Both the position numbers and the translations under genes were made by a program. A stretch of 64,000 nt of DNA, taken from the NCBI GenBank assembly GCA_965223405.1, contig CBDCWO010000006.1:6696001-6760000 (forward strand), written 5' to 3'. Positions 26,129 through 33,870 of the stretch are shown here, piece by piece (the first letter of the stretch is position 1; every line of letters starts with the position of its first letter). The DNA is from CBDCWO01 sp965223405. GTDB taxonomy: Bacteria > Bacteroidota > Bacteroidia > Chitinophagales > Saprospiraceae. Under the pieces are notes generated by a model, which was not told where the DNA came from, ran no database searches, and saw nothing but the letters and a program-made list of their open reading frames with translations.

Positions 26129-27172
26129 TTGAAAAATGGATATTTAATATTTTGTAGTGTTGCTTTAATAATATTAATCATAAACTGTAAAACTTGCTCA
26201 TTAGAATTCTTCTACCAAATTGGCATCTGGTCAGAAAGTATGTATTTACGCGGTCATAAGCCAAGTACTAAGTATAGACCTAGTCGGAAAGATGTGATTT
26301 CTTATGCGAGGAGAATGAAGAAATATCAAATCCGATATCTTTATTTATTTGCCGGACCTTTCAAATCTAATGGCAAACTGCCAACCTATCCTTTTACCGA
26401 ATATGCTAAGGTTAACGTACAACTTATTAAAAGATATCATTCTGAAGGAATCACACTCCCCTGGATCGGCGGTATTCAACATAGAACGGTCTTTTTGGAT
26501 GATTCAACCTGGGTCAAAAATGCTTTGGAAAGTACGAAAAAGTTGGTAGAACATCTCAAAGTTCCAGGAGTTCATGTCGATTTTGAATATTTGCTACCCG
26601 GTGATCCCTATCTTGATCGATTGCTATCTACTCATGTTACCCTTGACAGACTCTCTTATGCAAAAAAAGTCAACCAATTTCATGAAAAATTAAGAATTGC
26701 AATGCCGGATGCTTTTATTTCCTCTGTAGTAGTCTCAACGTCACCACTGACCAAGCATTGGAAACAACAAACCACCCTTGAAGAGTTGGATCAGTTATCC
26801 AAATTCATTGATCAGCTTTCTTTTTTGTTTTATGATACGCAGATACATGATTCTACTCAGTTCCGGCAAGCCGGTTACGATTTGGTAAGGGATATTCACT
26901 ATCTAAAACAAAGAAACCCAAAGGTCCAATACCTGGTAGCAATCGGTACATTCATAAATGAACCTCAACTACACAAATACCGTAACCTGGAGATTGAATC
27001 CATTGAAAACACTTTAGATGTCATTAAAGATGCCGAGCATAAAATTAGCCAAGGGGCAGAAGCGATAATAGATGGTATAGCCATTTATTGCGATTGGGAA
27101 ACTTCCAAGGCAGAGTACCAGGAATTTTATTACCATTGGGTAAAAAACCGGTTTTCACATGTCAACAATTAA
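26129..27172 (+). CDS. Glycoside-hydrolase-like TIM-barrel lipoprotein
   Basis: A 347-residue protein starting at TTG, with a hydrophobic N-terminus and possible lipobox (IINC). The region VPGVHVDFEYL around residues 146-155 resembles the GH18-type strand-4 motif with acidic residues at its end (here Asp151 and Glu153). Other barrel-strand-like segments are IRYLYLFAGPF, DAFISSVVVST and QYLVAIGTF. It may hydrolyse a glycan, possibly one added by the neighbouring ligase, or be a non-catalytic homologue. It overlaps the next gene, the S9 peptidase, by 14 bp, so the two are translationally coupled. There is no equivalent in blocks A or B. Confidence 0.55.
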   Translation: MKNGYLIFCSVALIILIINCKTCSLEFFYQIGIWSESMYLRGHKPSTKYRPSRKDVISYARRMKKYQIRYLYLFAGPFKSNGKLPTYPFTEYAKVNVQLIKRYHSEGITLPWIGGIQHRTVFLDDSTWVKNALESTKKLVEHLKVPGVHVDFEYLLPGDPYLDRLLSTHVTLDRLSYAKKVNQFHEKLRIAMPDAFISSVVVSTSPLTKHWKQQTTLEELDQLSKFIDQLSFLFYDTQIHDSTQFRQAGYDLVRDIHYLKQRNPKVQYLVAIGTFINEPQLHKYRNLEIESIENTLDVIKDAEHKISQGAEAIIDGIAIYCDWETSKAEYQEFYYHWVKNRFSHVNN

Positions 27173-28823
27173 TTATTCTCTAGGCCTTTTGTTTTTAGTT
27201 TGGGCGCTACTATCCGGATGCACGCCGGGACAATCGGAGCAGATCGATCAACAGGCTCTACAACTTCGTAGTGAATTGACCTCTACATACATGCATCAAT
27301 ATCCGGAACCGATTTGGGTATCGACGAATGGAACAAAAATCATAACCAAAGTCCGGGATCCGGACCTGTTTGCTCTGCAGGTTTATGATGTCAAATCTGA
27401 GGAGCTTAATGTCATCGATATTGCTTACTATACTCAACTTTCTCTGACCTGGGGAAATGAGGATAGTTATGTGTTATACCAGATATTCAATCCTGAAAAG
27501 AATGCTTATGCTTTGATGAAATTGAATCTTACTGATTCGATCAGTCAGGAAATCCAAGTTCCGCGATCATATTCTGCTTTACCACCTCTGCGACCCTCTC
27601 CTGAAGATTCCATGCTGGCCTTGGTCACTGTTCAAAATAGATCCCTTCTGCAAGTAATTTCTTTCAATCACCCTTCAGATCTAGTTACTATCGATGAGGT
27701 TTCGGTTTTTTCAGATTTCGTATGGAAAAGTAACGAGGAACTCATTTATTCCAATCTTAGCCAAAACGCCATTCTGAAAGTTGACCTACTATCCGTAGAG
27801 AAAGACACCCTTTATTACAACTCCGGGTTAAAAATTAAAGACCTGGAAATTGGTTCTTCCGGAATCGTTAGCTTTACAGCCAGTGATCACACCTCTCCCT
27901 GGATCAACGGTTACATCCTGAAGGAAAAAAAGGTCGAAAAAATTACTTTGAGTCAAAATATTTCCAAATTAGTTGTACTTGATTCCGAATATATTGTACA
28001 AACAATTTTCGGAGGGCAGCATACGGTACTTATCCTAGATCATAATAAACAGGTACAAAAAAGTTTACCCCACTCCACCATTAACCGGGTAACAGATGAC
28101 CAGGTATTTTTAAAGGTTTACGATCCCGATTTGCCTCCTCGTATACTGGAATTTCGTTCAGGAAAAGAATTTACAATTCACCACAAAAATCCTCTTCCTG
28201 TACAATCCGAACATCGATCCCTGAATATCGAGGGCAGACTACCAACCTATTTATGGAAAGCCAATCATCCCATAGGCAAGTGTATGCTCGATGTCCATGG
28301 CGGACCCCATCTTTCTGACAACCCTTACTGGGATGCCGGACGCTACTTTCTGAGTAAGAAAGGATATCATATTCTAGCCCCCAATTATCGCGGTTCTTCA
28401 GGATATACCCAAGTGTATGAGCAGGAAACCTCTTTAAAACAACAAGTTGAAGATCTCAAACTAACTGTAGCCTACGCATTGGACTCTCTCCGGATCACTA
28501 AAGAAAATATCTATTTTATAGGTCGAAGTTATGGAGCAAGAATTGTGCAAGCATATCTGAATTCCGATTCCCAGCACCAGTTTGGAGGTTGGATAATAAT
28601 GGGCGGTATACTCGATCCTGGCACTACTTTTCCAACGAACCTCAAAAATCCAGTGCGGGCCTATTATGGCAAGTGGGACCGACAAGCCCCTCCCAGTCTG
28701 GAATATTTAGACAATCAGAAGACCAATAAAGTCGTGTTAACCCTCTTTGACCAGGAAGGACACCATTTTCATCGGACGGATTCCAGGATGGAAATATATA
28801 GACAATTGATAATTGATAATTGA
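27159..28823 (+). CDS. S9-family (prolyl oligopeptidase-like) lipoprotein 2
   Basis: A 554-residue paralog of the gene at 6258-7892. Lipoprotein signal ends in LLSGC. The propeller portion carries YPEPIWVSTNGTK and LTWGNEDSYVLY. The hydrolase domain has HGGP, Ser near residue 456 in GRSYGA, Asp near 506 in GKWDRQ, and His near 534 in QEGHHFHR, so the triad is complete. The last codons (YRQLIIDN) fall in a heptamer repeat array. It is likely a periplasmic or surface peptidase for short peptides; action on cassette peptides is inferred from repeated linkage. Confidence 0.85.
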   Translation: MSTINYSLGLLFLVWALLSGCTPGQSEQIDQQALQLRSELTSTYMHQYPEPIWVSTNGTKIITKVRDPDLFALQVYDVKSEELNVIDIAYYTQLSLTWGNEDSYVLYQIFNPEKNAYALMKLNLTDSISQEIQVPRSYSALPPLRPSPEDSMLALVTVQNRSLLQVISFNHPSDLVTIDEVSVFSDFVWKSNEELIYSNLSQNAILKVDLLSVEKDTLYYNSGLKIKDLEIGSSGIVSFTASDHTSPWINGYILKEKKVEKITLSQNISKLVVLDSEYIVQTIFGGQHTVLILDHNKQVQKSLPHSTINRVTDDQVFLKVYDPDLPPRILEFRSGKEFTIHHKNPLPVQSEHRSLNIEGRLPTYLWKANHPIGKCMLDVHGGPHLSDNPYWDAGRYFLSKKGYHILAPNYRGSSGYTQVYEQETSLKQQVEDLKLTVAYALDSLRITKENIYFIGRSYGARIVQAYLNSDSQHQFGGWIIMGGILDPGTTFPTNLKNPVRAYYGKWDRQAPPSLEYLDNQKTNKVVLTLFDQEGHHFHRTDSRMEIYRQLIIDN

Positions 28824-28843
28824 TAATTGATAATTGATAATTG
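28803..28843 (+). repeat. Heptamer repeat at the 3' end of S9 peptidase 2
   Basis: About six near-perfect ATTGATA units running across the stop codon of the peptidase, followed by GTGTGGGTGTGA. It resembles the arrays at the two lepB ends, and the GTGTGGGTG tail resembles the region after aroC. Confidence 0.8.
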
Positions 28844-28936
28844 TGTGTGGGTGTGACATCTGAATTGATAATTGATGATTGATAATGCATTGCCCGCCGT
28901 AGCCTCTTGCGAAGCAGGGGATAATTGATACTGACG

Positions 28937-29121
28937 AGCTTCGCTGTCAGTATAGCCTCGCTCTTCGCTGTCAGTATAGCCTCGAGCTTCGCTGTCAGTA
29001 TAGCCTCGCTCTTCGCTGTCAGTATAGCCTCGCTCTTCGCTGTCAGTATAGCCTCGAGCTTCGCTGTCAGTATAGCCTCGAGCTTCGCTGTCAGTATAGC
29101 CTCGAGCTTCACTGTCAGTAT
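28937..29121. repeat. 24-bp tandem repeat array, about 7.5 units
   Basis: Contiguous 24-bp units containing CTGTCAGTATAGCCTCG and then either AGCTTCG or CTCTTCG. Units follow head to tail without spacers, so this is not a CRISPR. Because 24 is a multiple of 3, open frames run through on both strands; I treat these as non-coding. The core resembles the dispersed palindrome CTGAC-AGCGAAGCT-GTCAG near 15803, 8955 and 50700, suggesting local expansion of that element. Confidence 0.9.
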
Positions 29122-29129
29122 GAACGAGC

Positions 29130-29525
29130 TTTTGAAACAAGCTTACAGGTCCTTAAACGAGACTGTCTATAGCAGTTAAGACCTCCTAAGGCGGTCAGGT
29201 TCAGGATGACATCAAGGAGGAAGCAAACGTTCGGGATCTGTGTTGAGCATGAATGAAACAGTAATTTAATTGCAGACACGGAAACAAGTTTACAGATCCT
29301 GAACCGAGACTGCCTATGGCAGTTAAGACCTCCTAAGGCGGTCAGGTTCAGGATGACATCAAGGAGGAAGCAAATGTTCGGGATCTGTGTTGTGCAATTC
29401 GGAGACAAGAATTTAATATTGACCATGGAAACAGAACACAGATCCTGAAATCTAACCGCCAGTGGTGGTCAAGACTGCCGTTGGCAGTCAAGACCGCCTA
29501 AGGCGGTCAGGTTCAGGATGACTTT
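29130..29525. repeat. Dispersed inverted-repeat family with serial GC hairpins
   Basis: Two nearly full copies of the GTTCGGGATCTGTGTTG / CAGATCCTGAA element (about 29230-29302 and 29374-29450) and one half copy. They are separated by small perfect hairpins, ACTGCC-tat-GGCAGT, ACTGCC-gtt-GGCAGT and ACCGCC-taa-GGCGGT, used singly or in series of two to three. Each series ends in GGTTCAGGATGAC. The array separates the accessory island from the efflux operon. No gene is supported in 28824-29636. Confidence 0.75.
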
Positions 29526-29636
29526 GATGGCAGATAGCCCCAACACACCAATACAAATTACCATAGCATTTTCGTTAAGTAGGAAAGAATTATGTATTTT
29601 GTAGAATCATCGAACATCATGTAACACTCTATAATT

Positions 29637-30716
29637 ATGAGATATTTTAATCTACCTGTCCTGATGTTTCTCCTCCTGGTTTTCGCTTGTGATTCCCCAC
29701 CTCCCGAGACCAAAGACGGTGAGAAAGTCAGCACCAGCCCCGATTTGATCAGTCATGTCAGTGCATTTCGGATTCAACCCACCGATTTCTTCCATGAGAT
29801 CCTCTCCCAGGGCAAGGTCCATGCCTCCCGCAAAGCCGATATTACCTTCCCGCTTGCAGAGAACATCGAAGCAATTACCGTCCATACGGGCAGCAGGGTA
29901 AAGAAAGGCCAGGTAATGGCACGCTTAAATCGCTTCAGCCTCGCAAACCAGCGCAAAGGCATCGAGATCCAACTCAAACAAGCCAATCTAAGTATCAAAA
30001 GGAGATTGATCCAGCTGGGATATGGGCAGGACAGTACCGCTGTTCCCGCTGAGATTCGGGAAAATCTGATGATTGAATTCAACATCCACAAACTACAAAA
30101 TGACCTGGCCAAAATACAATACGATCTGGCGCAAACCGAAATACGGGCTCCCTTTGCCGGCGTAGTGGCCGATCTGGAGGCACAACCCAATAATCCCAGC
30201 CAGAATTACAAAAAATTATGCACTTTGATCAGTACGCACAATCTGGAAGTCGAATTTCCCATCCTGGAATCGGAACTGGCCTTTGTCAACACCGGAATGA
30301 CGGTGGAGATCGAACCCATGTTCGCCGCAGACCGGACTTTCAAGGGAACCATTCGCCATCTCAATCCCATCGTAGACGAAAACGGTGTCATCTCCGCCTT
30401 CGCCAGAATCCATAATCCGGGCCCAAATCTATTGGAAGGCATGTCGGTAAACATCAAAATCCGCAAAATCGACCGTCAGCAGATCGTACTTCCAAAAGCG
30501 GCCGTAGTCGACAGGCAAGGCCGGCAAGTGTGCTTTTTGTTTGCCGGCCAGCGAGCCCACTGGAATTATGTAACCGTCCAGGAAGAAAATACCGATTCCT
30601 ATCTGATCGCACCGGGAGATATCCAATTCGGGGATACGGCCATTGTCTCCAACAATTTCAATCTGGCCCATCTGGAGCGGGTGATTCTCGATAGCCTGGT
30701 TACGATCACCCCCTAA
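29637..30716 (+). CDS. RND efflux membrane-fusion lipoprotein
   Basis: A 359-residue HlyD/AcrA-type periplasmic adaptor with a lipoprotein signal ending in LVFAC near residue 18. The biotinyl-lipoyl-like half motifs are ITVHTGSRVKKGQVMARL and TEIRAPFAGVVADLEAQP, separated by a short alpha-hairpin, followed by beta-barrel and membrane-proximal parts (PNLLEGMSVNIKIRKI). It links the inner-membrane pump to an outer-membrane TolC-type channel; no such channel gene is in the window. It is 7 bp before the permease gene. The operon is distinctly GC-richer than the island to its left, which may indicate a different origin or stronger codon selection. Confidence 0.92.
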   Translation: MRYFNLPVLMFLLLVFACDSPPPETKDGEKVSTSPDLISHVSAFRIQPTDFFHEILSQGKVHASRKADITFPLAENIEAITVHTGSRVKKGQVMARLNRFSLANQRKGIEIQLKQANLSIKRRLIQLGYGQDSTAVPAEIRENLMIEFNIHKLQNDLAKIQYDLAQTEIRAPFAGVVADLEAQPNNPSQNYKKLCTLISTHNLEVEFPILESELAFVNTGMTVEIEPMFAADRTFKGTIRHLNPIVDENGVISAFARIHNPGPNLLEGMSVNIKIRKIDRQQIVLPKAAVVDRQGRQVCFLFAGQRAHWNYVTVQEENTDSYLIAPGDIQFGDTAIVSNNFNLAHLERVILDSLVTITP

Positions 30717-30723
30717 TCGCCTG

Positions 30724-33700
30724 ATGATGAATTCCCACAAGTACGCATTTCAGATTGTACTGGTCTTTATCATCCTGGCCATAGTCGGTGCATTTATGGT
30801 TCCCCGGCTTTCCATGCAACTCAACCCCTCAGCCAAAAGTTTTACCTTTACGATCCAATACAACTTCCCCGGCGCCGCCCCGGATCTCGTGGAAAACGAA
30901 GTGACCTCACGATTGGAAAGCGGTATTGCCCGGCTTGCCGGAATCCAGGAAATTGAGTCCAACTCGGATGCCGGTTCCGGAAGCATCCAGGTGAGTTTTA
31001 AGAATAGCGAAGATGTAGAAACCAAACGGCTGGAATTATCCAATGTCATCCGTAATATGTATCATTCTTTTGACCAGGAAGTGCCCTATCCGGTCATCAG
31101 TTATAAGAGTCAGTTTGAAACCAAAAAAACGCTGCTTACCTATTCCCTGATTGCGGAAGATCCGGCCGCACTTACCGCTGAGTGGATCCAGCGGGCGATC
31201 ATTCAACCATTGAGCTTTATCCCGGGTATAGCCGAAATCAGTCTGCACGGTCTGCCCGAAAAAGAAATTCGGATCGAAGCCGATGCGGTAAAAATGCAGC
31301 GCCACAATTTGTCTTATGATCGCTTGAGATCGGCATTGAGACAAATAAACGCACAACAAAACCTGGGTAAAATCCAAACCGGAAGTGAAGTAGGCACCTT
31401 TGCTTTCTTTACCCATTCCGGAAAAGATCTGAGGTCTATCCAGGAACTTAAAGATGTGGCCATCGGCACCGTCTCCGGTAAAGTAATCCTCCTTAAAGAT
31501 GTTACTACCATCCGCCATACCAATCAGGCAACCCGCAGTTATTATCGCATCAATGGCAACAACACCATCAACCTGGTATTTTATGCCGATCCCCAGGTCA
31601 ACCAAATACAGCTGGCAGAGGATATCAAACGACAATTGAATACCCTGGAGATTCCCACCGGTATCGAGCTCCTGTTGTCCGAGGATCGCTCCACTTATCT
31701 GAAGTCGGAATTAAATAAGATTATCAACCGGGTATTGATCGCAATTGGTCTGTTGTTTGTCTTTATTCTGGTCCTAAATCCATCCTTTACCTACCAGATC
31801 CTGATCTGGTCGAGTCTGGCCATCACCTTGCTGATCAGCGCGATCTTCTACGATTGGTTTCAACTGGAGTTGCATGTATATTCTTTGGCCGGATTGACCT
31901 TAAGTATTGGCATTATGCTGGACAATCTGCTGGTGATGGTGGATCATGTCAAGTCAAAGCGCAATCTGATCATCTTTTTACCCATCCTGGCCGCTACCCT
32001 TACGACATTGGGTGCCCTGTCAGTCATTTTTTTCATCAGCGAGGAAAACCGGGAATCCCTGGACGATTTCGCCTGGATCTTTGCCATCAATCTGATCATC
32101 TCATTGTTAGTTGCCTTGTTTTATGTGCCAGCATTGGCCTATTATTTGTTTCCGGTGAAGCAGGCCATATCCAGGAGAGCCATACGCCGGAAAAAAAGAA
32201 TATTACGTTTTAATCGTTTCTACCACCGCTACATTCACTTCCAGCAACGAAGAAAATGGATCCTGCCACTGATCATGATCCTGGTGTTTGGGATTCCTCT
32301 GTTTTTGTTACCCGCCAAATGGGATCAAGATCACCGGATAGCTGATTGGTACAATCGCAGTATCGGCGGAAATTTTTACCAGAGAACATTGAAAAGTCCA
32401 CTCGAAAAATATCTAGGTGGTACATTCAGGTTATTTTCCAATTCCAAAGGACGATTCAATTTTGGCTTTGGCAGAAAAGAGCGAACCGAATTAAGAGTCA
32501 CGGCCAGTTTACCCCAGGGTGGTACCATCGAACAACTCAACGAGGTGATGATCCTTTTTGAAAAAACGATCCAGGGATTCCATGAAATAGAACGATTCAA
32601 CCTTCGCATAGTTGGCCCCCAATCCGCCTGGATGACCATATCTTTCAAGCCGGAATACGAAAACGGTAGTTTTCCCTACTACTTAAAGAGCCTGCTGGAG
32701 TCAACGGCAGTCAATGCCGGAGCGGCGGATTTCAGAGTCTTTGGAGTCGGACGAGGATTCAACAACGAATTGCGAGGTGAATATCTCTCCACCCACCTGC
32801 GCATGCTGGGGTACAATTATGCCGAATTATGGAAGATCTCTCAATCGATCCGTGAAAAACTGTTAGAACACATGCGCATTCAGAATGTCTACATCAATAG
32901 CCGGCGTACCAGTTATGTAAAAGATATAAAATATTTTCAATTTGGACTGAAGGATCAGGATGTGTTGACCCATCTGAACATTTCACCGAACGTACTATAT
33001 ACCAAACTACAAAACCAGCAGCAGGATCAGGGTATCGCCGGAGAACTCTGGGATGGCACTCACTATGTACCCTTGCGAGTGACCCGCTCTGACCGTTCTT
33101 CACACCGGTTGTACCAGTTGATGAACCGCCCTTTGTGGGTCGATACGACGGTTTATCTCAAAAACAAACTCCTCTACACCCTGGAAGAACAAGCCGGAAA
33201 GCTGGATATCACCCGTTGGAATCAGCAATATCAATTGTATGTGGAATATGATTTCATTGGTAATGCCCGGCTGGCCAACCGGGTAAAAGAACAAATGATC
33301 GAGGAGATCAAACCGGAATTACCACCCGGTTATACCTTACAAGACGAAAGGTACAGTTGGTGGAGGAACAATCCCTATGCATTATCCTGGATCATCCTGG
33401 CTGCGATCCTGATCATCTATCTGATTTCGGCCATCCTTTTCAACTCGTTGAAAATGGCATTTTATCCCCTCTTGATGATTCCGATTGCTTTTGTTGGGAT
33501 ATTTCTGGCCACTTACTGGCTGGAGTTTCGCTTCGATCAGGGTGGATTCACGGCCTTTTTGTTTACTGCCGGCCTGTCGGTCAATGCGGCCATTTTTATT
33601 ATAAATGATTTTATCATTTTGAAAAGGAAAAAGCCCCATTTGACCAACACTGCGCGATATTTGAAGGCCTTCCAGGGTAAGATCATACCCATCTTGCTGA

Positions 33701-33870
33701 TGGTTATCTCCACTATCCTGGGTCTGTTGCCGTTTATTATTTACGATCGCAATGAACCATTCTGGTATTCTCTGGCTATTTGTACCATAGCGGGTATGGT
33801 ATTTTCAATGATCGGATTGTTATTTTGGTTTCCCATGATGTTAAAAAAAATCAAAAAATCCCATGGTTAA
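30724..33870 (+). CDS. RND efflux permease 1
   Basis: A 1,048-residue AcrB/MdtB-like proton-driven transporter of normal length: N-terminal membrane helix, porter domain (FPGAAPDLVENEVTSRLESGI), helices 2-6, second porter domain and helices 8-12. The helix-4 proton-relay region reads SIGIMLDNLLVMVDHV, with a single Asp then Asn instead of the classic Asp-Asp; Asn variants occur in this superfamily. Its end overlaps the next permease gene by 8 bp, the tandem arrangement used by two-permease pumps such as MdtBC. The substrate is unknown. Confidence 0.92.
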   Translation: MMNSHKYAFQIVLVFIILAIVGAFMVPRLSMQLNPSAKSFTFTIQYNFPGAAPDLVENEVTSRLESGIARLAGIQEIESNSDAGSGSIQVSFKNSEDVETKRLELSNVIRNMYHSFDQEVPYPVISYKSQFETKKTLLTYSLIAEDPAALTAEWIQRAIIQPLSFIPGIAEISLHGLPEKEIRIEADAVKMQRHNLSYDRLRSALRQINAQQNLGKIQTGSEVGTFAFFTHSGKDLRSIQELKDVAIGTVSGKVILLKDVTTIRHTNQATRSYYRINGNNTINLVFYADPQVNQIQLAEDIKRQLNTLEIPTGIELLLSEDRSTYLKSELNKIINRVLIAIGLLFVFILVLNPSFTYQILIWSSLAITLLISAIFYDWFQLELHVYSLAGLTLSIGIMLDNLLVMVDHVKSKRNLIIFLPILAATLTTLGALSVIFFISEENRESLDDFAWIFAINLIISLLVALFYVPALAYYLFPVKQAISRRAIRRKKRILRFNRFYHRYIHFQQRRKWILPLIMILVFGIPLFLLPAKWDQDHRIADWYNRSIGGNFYQRTLKSPLEKYLGGTFRLFSNSKGRFNFGFGRKERTELRVTASLPQGGTIEQLNEVMILFEKTIQGFHEIERFNLRIVGPQSAWMTISFKPEYENGSFPYYLKSLLESTAVNAGAADFRVFGVGRGFNNELRGEYLSTHLRMLGYNYAELWKISQSIREKLLEHMRIQNVYINSRRTSYVKDIKYFQFGLKDQDVLTHLNISPNVLYTKLQNQQQDQGIAGELWDGTHYVPLRVTRSDRSSHRLYQLMNRPLWVDTTVYLKNKLLYTLEEQAGKLDITRWNQQYQLYVEYDFIGNARLANRVKEQMIEEIKPELPPGYTLQDERYSWWRNNPYALSWIILAAILIIYLISAILFNSLKMAFYPLLMIPIAFVGIFLATYWLEFRFDQGGFTAFLFTAGLSVNAAIFIINDFIILKRKKPHLTNTARYLKAFQGKIIPILLMVISTILGLLPFIIYDRNEPFWYSLAICTIAGMVFSMIGLLFWFPMMLKKIKKSHG

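Noticed and set aside
28937..29121. CRISPR-like repeat array
   Set aside because: Units are 24 bp and directly contiguous with no unique spacers, and no cas genes are in the window.
28642..29179. Repetitive proteins with YTDSEARG-like or AKLEAILT-like units read from the 24-bp array
   Set aside because: All are by-products of a repeat whose length is a multiple of three; none has a signal, start context or homologous family that I recognise.
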